Positions 43,903 through 52,824 of a stretch of DNA of 64,000 bases are shown in pieces (the first letter of the stretch is position 1; each line of letters starts with the position of its first letter). A program made the translations under genes and the position numbers. The notes under the pieces were generated by a model. It did no database searches. It saw nothing but the letters and a program-made list of their open reading frames with translations, and had not been told where the DNA came from. The stretch spans positions 330,392-394,391 of the forward strand of contig NZ_JALNMJ010000002.1 of NCBI RefSeq assembly GCF_023156505.1, read 5' to 3'. The stretch comes from Roseibium sediminicola (lineage in GTDB: Bacteria > Pseudomonadota > Alphaproteobacteria > Rhizobiales > Stappiaceae).

Positions 43903-45231
43903 ATGTCAGCACCGAGCCAGGCTGCCACCAACAATCTCGAAGCGTTCTGGATGCCGTTTACGGCCAACCGCCAGTTCAAGCAGGCGCCGCGCATGTTCGT
44001 GTCGGCCAAGGACATGCATTACACCACTGCCGAAGGCCGTCAGGTGCTCGACGGAACCGCCGGCCTTTGGTGCTGCAATGCCGGTCATTCCCGGCCGAAG
44101 GTGGTCGAGGCGGTGCAGAAACAGATTGCCGAGCTCGACTACGCGCCGGCTTTCCAGATGGGGCATCCGAAGGCGTTTGAACTCGCCGCGCGGCTCGCGG
44201 CCATGCTGCCTTCTCCGCTCGACCATGTGTTCTTCACCAATTCCGGTTCCGAAAGTGTCGACACGGCCCTGAAGATCGCGCTCGCCTATCAGCGCTCCAT
44301 CGGCCAGGGCACACGTACGCGCCTGATCGGCCGCGAACGCGGCTATCACGGCGTCGGCTTCGGCGGCATTTCCGTCGGCGGCATAGTCGCCAACCGCAAA
44401 ACCTTCGGCACCATGCTGACCGGTGTCGACCACATGCGCCACACCCACGATCCGGAGCGCAACGCCTTCTCGCGCGGCATGCCGGAAAACGGCGCCGAAT
44501 ACGCCGAAGAACTGATCCGCATCATCCAGCTGCACGACCCCTCGACCATTGCAGCCGTGATCGTCGAGCCGGTCGCCGGCTCCACCGGCGTTCTGATCCC
44601 GCCGAAGGGCTATCTGGAGCGCTTGCGCGAGATCTGCACCCAGAACGGCATCCTGCTGATCTTCGACGAGGTCATCACCGGTTTCGGCCGTCTCGGCTCG
44701 CCATTCGCAACCGACTTCTTCGGGGTCACGCCGGACCTGGTCACCACGGCCAAGGGCCTGACCTCCGGCGTCATCCCGATGGGCGCTGTGTTCTGTTCCT
44801 CCGATATCTACAATGCCTTCATGACCGGCCCGGATCACATGATCGAGCTGTTCCACGGCTATACGTATTCGGCCCATCCGGTCGCCTGTGCCGCCGCGCT
44901 TGCCACCCTCGACACCTACGAGGAAGAAGGCCTTCTGACCCGCGCCGCGGATCTCGCCCAACACTGGGAAGACGGCCTGCATTCGCTCAAGGATTGCCCG
45001 AATGTCATCGACATCCGCAATCTTGGCCTGATCGGCGCAATCGAACTGACACCGATTGCCGGCGAACCGACCAAACGTGCCTTCTCGGCCTTCCTGAAAG
45101 CCTATGACGACGGCCTGCTGATCCGCACGACCGGCGATATCATCGCCCTGTCGCCGCCGCTGATCATCTCCAAGGACCAGATCGACGAGATTTTCGACAA
45201 GCTGCGCAGCGTTCTGCACGCGATCGACTGA
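43903..45231 (+). CDS. omega-amino acid (beta-alanine):pyruvate aminotransferase
   Basis: The 442-residue class III PLP aminotransferase has the phosphate-binding S-G-S-E-S, the F-D-E-V-I-T-G-F-G-R-L-G motif and Lys284 in T-T-A-K-G-L-T-S-G as the PLP lysine. The N-terminus F-W-M-P-F-T-A-N-R-Q-F-K matches beta-alanine:pyruvate transaminases. It would transfer the amino group of beta-alanine, the end product of uracil breakdown. AAGGAGG lies 5 nt before the ATG. It is the first gene of a RutR-controlled cluster. Confidence 0.92.
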   Translation: MSAPSQAATNNLEAFWMPFTANRQFKQAPRMFVSAKDMHYTTAEGRQVLDGTAGLWCCNAGHSRPKVVEAVQKQIAELDYAPAFQMGHPKAFELAARLAAMLPSPLDHVFFTNSGSESVDTALKIALAYQRSIGQGTRTRLIGRERGYHGVGFGGISVGGIVANRKTFGTMLTGVDHMRHTHDPERNAFSRGMPENGAEYAEELIRIIQLHDPSTIAAVIVEPVAGSTGVLIPPKGYLERLREICTQNGILLIFDEVITGFGRLGSPFATDFFGVTPDLVTTAKGLTSGVIPMGAVFCSSDIYNAFMTGPDHMIELFHGYTYSAHPVACAAALATLDTYEEEGLLTRAADLAQHWEDGLHSLKDCPNVIDIRNLGLIGAIELTPIAGEPTKRAFSAFLKAYDDGLLIRTTGDIIALSPPLIISKDQIDEIFDKLRSVLHAID

Positions 45232-45241
45232 ATCACGCACC

Positions 45242-45270
45242 GGAGGGCGCCGCCGTTTGCAGCGCCCTCC
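45242..45270 (+). terminator. strong hairpin after the aminotransferase gene
   Basis: GGAGGGCGC and GCGCCCTCC form a perfect 9-bp stem 10 nt after the stop. No U-tract follows, so it may be an mRNA-stabilising or partial termination element. Confidence 0.45.
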
Positions 45271-45296
45271 CCATTGAAAACCGGAACCCAATCGCG

Positions 45297-45584
45297 ATGA
45301 CACGCCCGCAGGCTACGGCAGAAAAGCTGATTGACGATGAGCGTGTCCGGGTCACGCGGTTCGACTTCGTACCCGGTGCCGAAACCGGCTGGCACAGGCA
45401 CGACCTTGACTATGTCATCACGGCGCTGACCGAGTGCCGCATGCTGCTGGAAGAACCAGGTGGCGAGACCCGCGAGGTGATCGTTCCGGCCGGAACCGTT
45501 TATCGGCGCGACAGCGGCGTCGAACACAATGTCATCAACGGCGGAGACAGTCCGATGTCTTTCGTCGAAACCGAGTTGAAATAG
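45297..45584 (+). CDS. small cupin-domain protein
   Basis: The 95-residue protein is a single cupin barrel with the metal-type motif G-W-H-R-H-D-x-D-Y-V near residues 31-40 and a second His in V-E-H-N near 76. Such proteins can bind a metal or act as sensors; the substrate is unknown. It is located between two pyrimidine-catabolism enzymes, 9 nt upstream of the hydrolase, so a role in this pathway is likely. Confidence 0.82.
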   Translation: MTRPQATAEKLIDDERVRVTRFDFVPGAETGWHRHDLDYVITALTECRMLLEEPGGETREVIVPAGTVYRRDSGVEHNVINGGDSPMSFVETELK

Positions 45585-45593
45585 GAGAGCATC

Positions 45594-46850
45594 ATGGCAG
45601 CGCCCGGCGAAAACCTCAGGATCAACCCGGACCGGCTGTGGGACAGCCTGATGGAGATGGCCAAGATCGGCCCGGGCGTCGCCGGTGGCAACAATCGCCA
45701 GACCGTCACGGACGAGGATGGCGAGGGCCGCAAGCTGTTCCAGAAATGGTGCGAGGAAGCCGGCATGACCATGGCGGTCGACACCATGGGCAACATGTTC
45801 ATGACCCGGCCCGGAACCGATCCGGACGCCCTGCCCGTCTATGTCGGCTCGCATCTCGACACACAGCCGACCGGCGGCAAGTATGACGGCGTTCTCGGCG
45901 TGCTCGGCGGGCTGGAAGTCATCCGCACCATGAACGATCTCGGCATCAAGACCAAACATCCGATCGTGGTCACCAACTGGACCAACGAGGAAGGCACGCG
46001 CTTTGCGCCGGCCATGCTCGCCTCCGGCGTCTTTGCCGGCGTGCACACCCAGGACTGGGCCTATGACCGGGAAGACCACGACGGCAAGAAATTCGGCGAT
46101 GAGCTGAAACGCATCGGTTGGGTCGGCGACGAGGAAGTCGGCGCCCGCAAGGACAAGATGCACGCCATGTTCGAGCTCCACATCGAACAGGGTCCGATCC
46201 TGGAGGCCGAAGGCAAGGACATCGGTGTTGTCACCCATGGCCAGGGCTTGTCCTGGACACAGGTAACGGTGACAGGCAAGGACAGCCACACCGGCTCCAC
46301 CCCGATGCCGATGCGCAAGAACGCCGGGCTCGGCATGGCGCGCATTCTGGAAAAGGTCGACGAGATCGCCTGGTCCCACGCCCCCCATGCGGTCGGCGCG
46401 GCCGGCCACATAGAAGTGTTCCCGAATTCGCGCAATGTCATCCCGGGAAAGGCAGTCTTCACCATCGACTTCCGTTCACCGGACCTTGCCGTTATCCAGG
46501 ACATGGAAAACCGGCTGAAGGTCGAAGCCCAGAAGATCTGCGACGATATGGGCCTTCAGGTCGAATTCGAAAAGGTCGGCGGGTTCGATCCCGTCGAGTT
46601 CGACAAGGGCTGCGTCGAAGCCGTGCGCAATGCCGCCGAGCGCCTGGGATACTCCCACCAGAACATCATTTCGGGCGCCGGCCACGACGCCTGCTGGATC
46701 AACAAGGTCGCTCCGACGGCCATGATCATGTGCCCCTGCGTCGACGGGCTGTCGCACAACGAGGCCGAGGAGATTTCCAAGGACTGGGCCAAGGCGGGGG
46801 CGGACGTCCTGTTCCACGCGGTTGTCGAGACCGCGGGGATCGTGGAGTAA
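45594..46850 (+). CDS. N-carbamoyl-beta-alanine amidohydrolase (M20 zinc hydrolase)
   Basis: The 418-residue enzyme belongs to the HyuC/beta-ureidopropionase branch of peptidase family M20. Metal ligands are visible: His87 (G-S-H-L-D-T), Asp98 (K-Y-D-G), Glu132-Glu133 (N-E-E-G-T-R-F), and a G-A-G-H-D-A motif in the C-terminal part. A dimerisation domain carries the family G-x-A-x-H/x-A-G-pattern. It opens the carbamoyl group to give beta-alanine, CO2 and ammonia. Allantoate amidohydrolase is a close alternative, but the neighbours favour pyrimidines. Confidence 0.9.
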   Translation: MAAPGENLRINPDRLWDSLMEMAKIGPGVAGGNNRQTVTDEDGEGRKLFQKWCEEAGMTMAVDTMGNMFMTRPGTDPDALPVYVGSHLDTQPTGGKYDGVLGVLGGLEVIRTMNDLGIKTKHPIVVTNWTNEEGTRFAPAMLASGVFAGVHTQDWAYDREDHDGKKFGDELKRIGWVGDEEVGARKDKMHAMFELHIEQGPILEAEGKDIGVVTHGQGLSWTQVTVTGKDSHTGSTPMPMRKNAGLGMARILEKVDEIAWSHAPHAVGAAGHIEVFPNSRNVIPGKAVFTIDFRSPDLAVIQDMENRLKVEAQKICDDMGLQVEFEKVGGFDPVEFDKGCVEAVRNAAERLGYSHQNIISGAGHDACWINKVAPTAMIMCPCVDGLSHNEAEEISKDWAKAGADVLFHAVVETAGIVE

Positions 46851-46870
46851 TCTGAAAATCACTCTCGAAG

Positions 46871-46889
46871 CCCCGGCAGACAGCCGGGG
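46871..46889 (+). terminator. GC hairpin before the GH114 gene
   Basis: CCCCGGC and GCCGGGG form a perfect 7-bp stem with AGACA loop, followed by TTCC. It stands 20 nt after the hydrolase stop and may attenuate transcription into the following gene. Confidence 0.45.
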
Positions 46890-46913
46890 TTCCATCAAGG
46901 GACAGACGCAATC

Positions 46914-47696
46914 GTGCACTTGAACGGAAAAGCATTGGCAATCACGGGCAGCCTGCTTCTGGCGCCGGCCTCTGCCCTTGCCTTTTCCGTCGGCGACAGC
47001 TGGGACTGGCAGCTGACCGAACCAGTCGACCTCAATCGCGCGGTCGACGTGCTTGATCTACATCCGGAACTGGTCACTGCCGAGGACATTGCGGAGCTGC
47101 GCGCCAAGGGCATCAAGACCATCTGTTATGTCAGTGTCGGCACGCTGGAACGAACGTCTCCGGATCGCGGGACCTTCCCGCAAGAAGTGGTCGGCAAGAC
47201 CTATGGCGATTGGCCGGACGAGAAGTTCCTCGACATCCGCCGCATCGATGTTCTGTTGCCGTTGATGACGGCCCGGTTCGAGAGCTGCAAGGCCAAGGGG
47301 TTTGACGCGATAGAGCCGGACAACATGGATGTCCATGACAATGATAGCGGCTTTCCGGTCACCGCACGGCACACGGTTGCCTATGTCCGGCTGCTGGCGG
47401 CAACGGCTCAGGGGCTTGGCCTGAAGATCGGCCAAAAGAACGTGCCGGACCTGACGGAAGATCTGGTCGACACTTTCGATTTCGCGATTTCCGAAAGCTG
47501 TTACCAGGACCGCAGCTGCAAGTCCTATCTCGCCTACACGGAAGACGGCAAGCCGGTCTTCGACGCGGAATACACCGACCGGCCGATCCATTTCAGCAAG
47601 GCCTGCGCGATCGGCCGGAAATACGGACTATCGATGATCCTGAAGGACCGGGACCTGACGGCGCCGGTGCTTTGGTGTCCAGACGAAAACCAATGA
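46914..47696 (+). CDS. secreted GH114-like (endo-alpha-1,4-polygalactosaminidase family) protein
   Basis: The 260-residue protein has a signal peptide (ends near A-L-A) and a TIM-barrel-like domain of the GH114 group: W-D-W-Q-L, Y-V-S-V-G-T, F-D-A-I-E-P-D-N-M-D and a late C-Y-Q-D-R. The start is GTG at 46914, preceded by AGGGACAG. Known members cleave alpha-1,4-galactosamine polymers, but activity here is not certain. Its location inside the pyrimidine cluster is odd; it may be an insertion into the operon. Confidence 0.85.
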   Translation: MHLNGKALAITGSLLLAPASALAFSVGDSWDWQLTEPVDLNRAVDVLDLHPELVTAEDIAELRAKGIKTICYVSVGTLERTSPDRGTFPQEVVGKTYGDWPDEKFLDIRRIDVLLPLMTARFESCKAKGFDAIEPDNMDVHDNDSGFPVTARHTVAYVRLLAATAQGLGLKIGQKNVPDLTEDLVDTFDFAISESCYQDRSCKSYLAYTEDGKPVFDAEYTDRPIHFSKACAIGRKYGLSMILKDRDLTAPVLWCPDENQ

Positions 47697-47748
47697 ACAG
47701 ATCGGGCATAAGCCCGGACCATCCAGCGCAAGCATGAGGGGAACAACA

Positions 47749-49206
47749 ATGGCTAGCAAAGTGATCAAGGGCGGCACCGTGGTGACCGCGGATCTGTCCT
47801 ACGACGCCGATGTGAAGATCGAGGGCGGCAAGATCGTCGAAATCGGCCCCAATCTGTCCGGCGACGAAACCCTGGACGCGACCGGCTGCTACATCATGCC
47901 GGGTGGCATCGATCCGCATACGCACCTGGAGATGCCCTTCATGGGCACGTTCTCGTCGGACAATTTCGACAGCGGCACACGCGCGGCGCTGGCCGGCGGC
48001 ACCACCATGGTGGTCGACTTCGCCCTGCCCTCGCCGGGCCAGTCGCTGCTGGAAGCGCTGCAGATGTGGGACAACAAGTCCACGATGGCCCATTGCGACT
48101 ATTCCTTCCACATGGCGATCACCTGGTGGGGCGAGCAGGTCTTCAACGACATGCAGGAAGTCGTTCAGAAAAAGGGCATCAACACCTTCAAGCATTTCAT
48201 GGCCTACAAGGGCGCGCTGATGGTGAATGACGACGAGATGTTCGCGTCCTTCTCCCGCTGCGCCGAGCTCGGAGCCCTGCCGCTGGTCCATGCGGAAAAC
48301 GGCGACGTCGTCGCGACCCTGCAGCAGAAACTGCTCGCCGAGGGCAACAACGGTCCGGAAGCCCATGCTTATTCCCGGCCGCCGGAAGTGGAAGGCGAAG
48401 CCACCAACCGCGCCATCATGATCGCCGACATGGCCGGTGTGCCGGTCTATATCGTGCACACCTCGTCGGAACAGGCCCACGAAGCCATCCGCCGCGCCCG
48501 CCAGAACGGTATTCGCGCTTACGGCGAGCCGCTGATCCAGCACCTGACGCTTGATGACAGCGAGTACAAACATGCCGACTGGGACCACGCCGCCCGCCGG
48601 GTGATGTCGCCCCCGTTCCGCGACAAGAAACACCAGGACAGCCTTTGGGCGGGTCTGGCCTCCGGCTCGCTGCAGGTGGTCGCCACCGACCACTGCGCCT
48701 TCACAACCGACCAGAAACGCACCGGCGTCGGCGATTTCACCAAGATCCCGAACGGCACCGGTGGCTTGGAAGACCGCATGCCGATGCTGTGGACCTATGG
48801 GGTCGGAACCGGCCGCCTGACCCCGAACGAGTTCGTTGCGGTGACTTCAACCAATATTGCAAAGATCCTCAATATCTATCCGAAAAAAGGCGCTGTTTTG
48901 GTTGGTGCCGATGCGGATCTGGTGGTCTGGGATCCGGAAAGGACCAAGACAATCTCGGCGTCCAACCAGCAGTCGGCGATCGACTACAACGTGTTTGAAG
49001 GCAAGACGGTCAAGGGGCTGCCACGCTACACGCTCACCCGCGGCCGCGTCGCGGTCGAGGACGGCACGGTCAACCATCAACAGGGTCATGGCGAGTTCGT
49101 TGCCCGCGAGCCGTTCCAGGCGGTCAACAAGGCGCTCAGCACCTGGAAGGAACTGACCGCCCCGCGCAAGGTCGAGCGCACCGGCATCCCGGCCAGCGGC
49201 GTCTGA
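47749..49206 (+). CDS. hydA: dihydropyrimidinase (D-hydantoinase family)
   Basis: The 485-residue cyclic amidohydrolase has metal ligands His57 and His59 (D-P-H-T-H-L), the carbamylated Lys154 (F-M-A-Y-K-G-A), His181 (L-V-H-A-E-N) and a later T-D-H-C. It opens dihydrouracil to N-carbamoyl-beta-alanine, the substrate of the hydrolase upstream. The ATG at 47749 follows GAGGGG; an ATG at 47734 overlaps that ribosome site and is unlikely. NAD(P)-dependent dihydropyrimidine dehydrogenase genes (preA/preT) are not in the window. Confidence 0.94.
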   Translation: MASKVIKGGTVVTADLSYDADVKIEGGKIVEIGPNLSGDETLDATGCYIMPGGIDPHTHLEMPFMGTFSSDNFDSGTRAALAGGTTMVVDFALPSPGQSLLEALQMWDNKSTMAHCDYSFHMAITWWGEQVFNDMQEVVQKKGINTFKHFMAYKGALMVNDDEMFASFSRCAELGALPLVHAENGDVVATLQQKLLAEGNNGPEAHAYSRPPEVEGEATNRAIMIADMAGVPVYIVHTSSEQAHEAIRRARQNGIRAYGEPLIQHLTLDDSEYKHADWDHAARRVMSPPFRDKKHQDSLWAGLASGSLQVVATDHCAFTTDQKRTGVGDFTKIPNGTGGLEDRMPMLWTYGVGTGRLTPNEFVAVTSTNIAKILNIYPKKGAVLVGADADLVVWDPERTKTISASNQQSAIDYNVFEGKTVKGLPRYTLTRGRVAVEDGTVNHQQGHGEFVAREPFQAVNKALSTWKELTAPRKVERTGIPASGV

Positions 49207-49212
49207 TGCCTG

Positions 49213-49364
49213 CCTCACCCTTTTGGCTCCGCCAATGCGCCTGCCGGAGCTTGCTCCCTCTCCCATTGGGAGAGGGCTGGGGTGAGGGAACAAAAGCTTG
49301 TGAGACGCAGAGAGATCTGTCCCCTCACCCGGACCTGTGGTCCGACCTCTCCCACGGGGAGAGG
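49213..49364. repeat. REP-like hairpin repeat
   Basis: CCCTCTCCC-ATT-GGGAGAGGG (49256-49276) is framed by CCTCACCC and GGGTGAGG. A second similar hairpin, CCTCTCCC-ACG-GGGAGAGG (49346-49364), follows. The pattern is common between genes of alphaproteobacteria. Confidence 0.75.
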
Positions 49365-49478
49365 TGACTTGGAGACGACGCCAACGCGTCGAAGAGCCGG
49401 ATAAGCCAAACCCGCTGCAAGCCCGGCTTGATCAGCAAACCTTGGGACCCGGACCCGACTCGTGTAGCGAGGAATGAC

Positions 49479-50318
49479 ATGAACGCTCTTGCCAGCGCAA
49501 AGGACACCGAGATGGTGGAAACAACAACAAGCGCCAGCCCGAACCGGGTGATCGATATCGAGAATCTCTCGCTGACCTTCGAGACCAATGACGGCCCGGT
49601 TCACGCCCTGTCAGACATCGACCTGAAGATCGAGGAAGGCGATTTTGTCTCCTTCATTGGCCCGTCCGGTTGCGGCAAGACCACGCTGTTGCGCGTCATT
49701 GCCGACCTGGAGAAACCGACGGCGGGCCATATCAGCGTCAACGGCGTTTCCCCTGAGGAAGCCCGTCTCAACCGGGCCTATGGCTATGTCTTCCAGGCCG
49801 CCGCGCTCTATCCCTGGCGCACGATCGCCAAGAATGTCGCGCTGCCGCTGGAAATCATGGGCCTGTCGGCCGCCGAGCAGCGGGACCGCATTGCCCGCAA
49901 CATGGAGCTTGTGAACCTCACCGGCTTTGAAAAGAAGTACCCCTGGCAGCTTTCCGGCGGCATGCAGCAGCGCGCTTCCATCGCCCGCGCCCTTGCGGTC
50001 GAGCCGGATCTCCTGCTGATGGACGAGCCTTTCGGGGCGCTCGACGAAATCGTCCGCGACCACCTCAACGAGCAGCTCCTACAGCTCTGGGCCAAGACCA
50101 ACAAGACCGTGGTCTTCGTCACCCATTCGATCCCGGAAGCCGTGTTCCTGTCGACCAAGATCGTCGTCCTCTGCCCGCGCCCCGGCCGGATCTACGACGT
50201 CATCGAAAGCGACCTGCCGCGCGACCGCTCCCTCGACATCCGAGAGACCCCGGAATTCCTGAAGATCGCCCACCGCGTCCGCGAGGGCCTGAAGGCGGGG
50301 CATTCCTATGAGGATTGA
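49479..50318 (+). CDS. ATPase of a pyrimidine-associated NitT/TauT-family ABC transporter
   Basis: The 279-residue ATPase has Walker A G-P-S-G-C-G-K-T-T, signature L-S-G-G-M-Q-Q-R, Walker [13 protein letters not shown] and the switch His in V-T-H-S. The ATG at 49479 follows GAGG. It is placed after dihydropyrimidinase and before two permeases, which suggests uptake of a pyrimidine or a breakdown product. Confidence 0.9.
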   Translation: MNALASAKDTEMVETTTSASPNRVIDIENLSLTFETNDGPVHALSDIDLKIEEGDFVSFIGPSGCGKTTLLRVIADLEKPTAGHISVNGVSPEEARLNRAYGYVFQAAALYPWRTIAKNVALPLEIMGLSAAEQRDRIARNMELVNLTGFEKKYPWQLSGGMQQRASIARALAVEPDLLLMDEPFGALDEIVRDHLNEQLLQLWAKTNKTVVFVTHSIPEAVFLSTKIVVLCPRPGRIYDVIESDLPRDRSLDIRETPEFLKIAHRVREGLKAGHSYED

Positions 50319-50338
50319 GGTTTCAGGTTTTACCCACT

Positions 50339-50455
50339 TCGTCATTGCCGGACTTGATCCGGCAATCCAAGCCGTTTCCTTGCGACACGGACAGACCGGA
50401 AAAAATTTGAAACGTCACGGCATGGATCCCAAGGTCAAGCCTTGGGATGACGGGA
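50339..50455. repeat. two-hairpin intergenic repeat, copy 2
   Basis: ATTGCCGGA-CTTGA-TCCGGCAAT (50344-50366) and ATCCCAAGG-TCAAG-CCTTGGGAT (50426-50448) flank a spacer with GCCGTTTCCT and CGGCATGGATCCC. The second loop, TCAAG, is the complement of CTTGA, so the element reads as two units facing each other. It is related to copy 1 at 25421-25556. Confidence 0.8.
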
Positions 50456-50468
50456 GGAGATTGCGCGC

Positions 50469-51392
50469 ATGACCGACGTCCCCCTCACGCAACCCCGCAG
50501 CACCAATCCGTTTTCCGGCCTGATGTCCGGTACCGTCGGCCCGGTGACCGTCGTGGTTCTTGCGATCATTGCGATCTGGTACATCGCCGCCGTGGCGCTC
50601 AATACGCCATTCCAGAAGGACATCTATGAACGCGCCGGGCAGAGCGATGTCGCCGTCAGCCAGATGGTCACGGACACGCTCTTCCAGGAGCGCCCGGTCC
50701 TGCCGGCGCCGCATCAGGTGATCGTCGAAATCTGGGAAACCACGGTTGAAAAGAAAATCACTTCCAAGCGGTCGCTGGTCTATCACACCGGCATCACGCT
50801 CTCCTCGACGCTGATGGGCTTCCTGATCGGCACCACGCTCGGCATTCTGCTGGCGATCGGCATCGTTCATTCGCGCGTGCTCGACAAATCGCTGATGCCC
50901 TGGATCATTTCCTCGCAGACGATCCCCATCCTGGCGATCGCGCCGATGATCATCGTTGTGCTGAACGCCGTTGGCATATCCGGACTGCTGCCCAAGGCGA
51001 TGATCTCCACCTATCTCTCGTTCTTCCCAGTGACCGTCGGCATGGTGAAGGGGCTGAGGTCGCCCGAGGTCATGCATATGGACCTGATGCACACCTATTC
51101 GGCGACGCGCCTCCAGGCCTTCTGGAAACTGCGCCTGCCCTATGCGGTGCCTTACCTCTTCACCTCCATGAAGATCGGCATGGCGGCGTCACTGGTCGGC
51201 GCCATTGTCGGTGAATTGCCGACCGGCGCCGTTGCCGGGCTCGGGGCCCGTCTGCTGGCCGGCTCCTATTACGGACAGACCGTGCAGATCTGGTCGGCAC
51301 TGCTGATGGCCGCCTTCCTGGCCGGGTCCCTGGTCGCGCTGATCGGCGTCCTTGAAAAACTCACCCTGAAACGAATGGGGATGGCGCAATGA
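50469..51392 (+). CDS. permease 1 of the pyrimidine-associated ABC transporter
   Basis: The 307-residue BPD_transp_1 membrane protein has about six helices, a large periplasmic loop after the first helix and the cytoplasmic loop A-T-R-L-Q-A-F-W-K-L-R-L-P that contacts the ATPase. Its stop overlaps the second permease by 4 nt. Two unlike permeases indicate a heterodimeric channel. Confidence 0.9.
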   Translation: MTDVPLTQPRSTNPFSGLMSGTVGPVTVVVLAIIAIWYIAAVALNTPFQKDIYERAGQSDVAVSQMVTDTLFQERPVLPAPHQVIVEIWETTVEKKITSKRSLVYHTGITLSSTLMGFLIGTTLGILLAIGIVHSRVLDKSLMPWIISSQTIPILAIAPMIIVVLNAVGISGLLPKAMISTYLSFFPVTVGMVKGLRSPEVMHMDLMHTYSATRLQAFWKLRLPYAVPYLFTSMKIGMAASLVGAIVGELPTGAVAGLGARLLAGSYYGQTVQIWSALLMAAFLAGSLVALIGVLEKLTLKRMGMAQ

Positions 51393-52543
51393 GCACGATG
51401 ACCGCACCCAAACGCCGTCTCGACATGCCGGCACTGCTCGCCTGGTTTGTTGTTGCCATGGTCGTCGTCGGCCTGTTCAGCCCGATCTTCGGGCCGGACT
51501 ACGGCATCATGGACGTGCCGCGGCTGGCGCTGTGCCTGGTGATCCTGGCGATTGCCGGTGTGCGCTACGAACTCGGCTTCATGCGCAACCTTGTCGGAGA
51601 CCTCATTCTCGGCCTTGTCACGGCTATCGCCGCCTGGCTGCTCATTGCCACTGTCACGAACCATGCCGGCGAGGCAACGCTCGGTTTCTGGGCACTGACC
51701 GCCGCCACCTGGGCGTCCGCGTGGCTGTTTGTCGAGCGGCTCGCCGTCTGGAAAAGCGCGTCCCCAACGGCGCAAAGGATCATCAACCTGGCGATCCCGG
51801 CTATGTTCGGCATTACCCTGCTGGTGCTCTGGCAGCTGATCGTGACCGGCGCGGGTGTGCCGAAGGTGCTGCTGCCGGCTCCGTCCGAAATCTGGGTTCG
51901 TCTGACCAACTCCGTTCCAACCCTCTGGGCGGATTTCCAGCAGACCTTCCTCAAGGCGGTGCTGGCCGGTTACATCATCGGCTGCGGCTCTGCCTTTATC
52001 GTCGCGATCCTGGTCGACCGGGTGCCGTTCCTGCGCCGCGGCCTGCTGCCCATCGGCAATCTGGTCTCTGCCCTGCCGATCATCGGCGTCGCCCCGATCA
52101 TGGTGATGTGGTTCGGCTTCGACTGGCCGTCCAAGGCCGCCGTTGTCATCATCATGACCTTCTTCCCGATGTTGGTGAACACGGTCTCCGGCCTCGCGGC
52201 CTCCGACGCCATGCAACGTGACCTGATGCGCACCTATGCCTCCAACTACTGGCAGACGCTCCTGAAACTGCGCCTGCCCATGGCCATGCCGTTTATCTTC
52301 AACGCGCTGAAGATCAATTCCACGCTGGCGCTGATCGGCGCCATCGTCGCGGAGTTTTTCGGCACGCCGATCGTCGGCATGGGCTTCCGGATTTCCACGG
52401 AAGTCGGCCGCATGAATGTGGACATGGTCTGGGCGGAAATCGCGGTCGCTGCCCTGGCGGGGTCGCTGTTTTATGGCATCGTCGCCCTGCTGGAACGCGC
52501 CGTCACCTTCTGGCATCCGTCTGTCAGGGGGGGACGTGCCTGA
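51389..52543 (+). CDS. permease 2 of the pyrimidine-associated ABC transporter
   Basis: The 384-residue permease has an N-terminal part with four additional helices (about 15-120), then the BPD_transp_1 domain with N-Y-W-Q-T-L-L-K-L-R-L-P as coupling loop. The extended N-terminus is longer than in most NitT-type permeases. No periplasmic binding-protein gene follows, so the cognate protein must lie elsewhere. Confidence 0.88.
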   Translation: MSTMTAPKRRLDMPALLAWFVVAMVVVGLFSPIFGPDYGIMDVPRLALCLVILAIAGVRYELGFMRNLVGDLILGLVTAIAAWLLIATVTNHAGEATLGFWALTAATWASAWLFVERLAVWKSASPTAQRIINLAIPAMFGITLLVLWQLIVTGAGVPKVLLPAPSEIWVRLTNSVPTLWADFQQTFLKAVLAGYIIGCGSAFIVAILVDRVPFLRRGLLPIGNLVSALPIIGVAPIMVMWFGFDWPSKAAVVIIMTFFPMLVNTVSGLAASDAMQRDLMRTYASNYWQTLLKLRLPMAMPFIFNALKINSTLALIGAIVAEFFGTPIVGMGFRISTEVGRMNVDMVWAEIAVAALAGSLFYGIVALLERAVTFWHPSVRGGRA

Positions 52544-52769
52544 CTTTTCATGGCCTGAGTTCGCGGTCGCAGTGGTGGTCCTGTTGGTTTTTGCGGCCAT
52601 CCTGCTTGCGCCCCTCCTCAGCAACTATTCTGAATACAGGAGACGGCGCGCGCCTTATGATGGCTTCAAGGGGCACTCCGGACCCATGCGGATCCTTATG
52701 GTAGTCGTCGGGATTGTGGGCTTTTTTGGCTGGCTGTTCATGACTTTCGCAATGAACTTCTCCTCATGA
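52536..52769 (+). CDS. 77-aa protein with two membrane helices, coupled to permease 2
   Basis: A GTG at 52536, directly behind a Shine-Dalgarno AGGGGGG and inside the last codons of permease 2 (8-nt overlap), opens a 77-codon frame. It encodes a hydrophobic helix (10-30), a basic Y-R-R-R-R loop with a G-F-K-G-H segment, and a second helix (52-72). I recognise no family. The tight coupling suggests an accessory subunit of the transporter, but that is an inference. Confidence 0.7.
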   Translation: MPDFSWPEFAVAVVVLLVFAAILLAPLLSNYSEYRRRRAPYDGFKGHSGPMRILMVVVGIVGFFGWLFMTFAMNFSS

Positions 52770-52824
52770 ACTTTGTCAGCCGCCTAGGCCCATGAATTGC
52801 AATTCCCTCGCCCCCTCCGCCGTC

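Noticed and set aside
43906..45303. 465-codon minus-strand frame opposite the aminotransferase gene
   Set aside because: Antisense shadow of a clear PLP enzyme gene, without a ribosome site.
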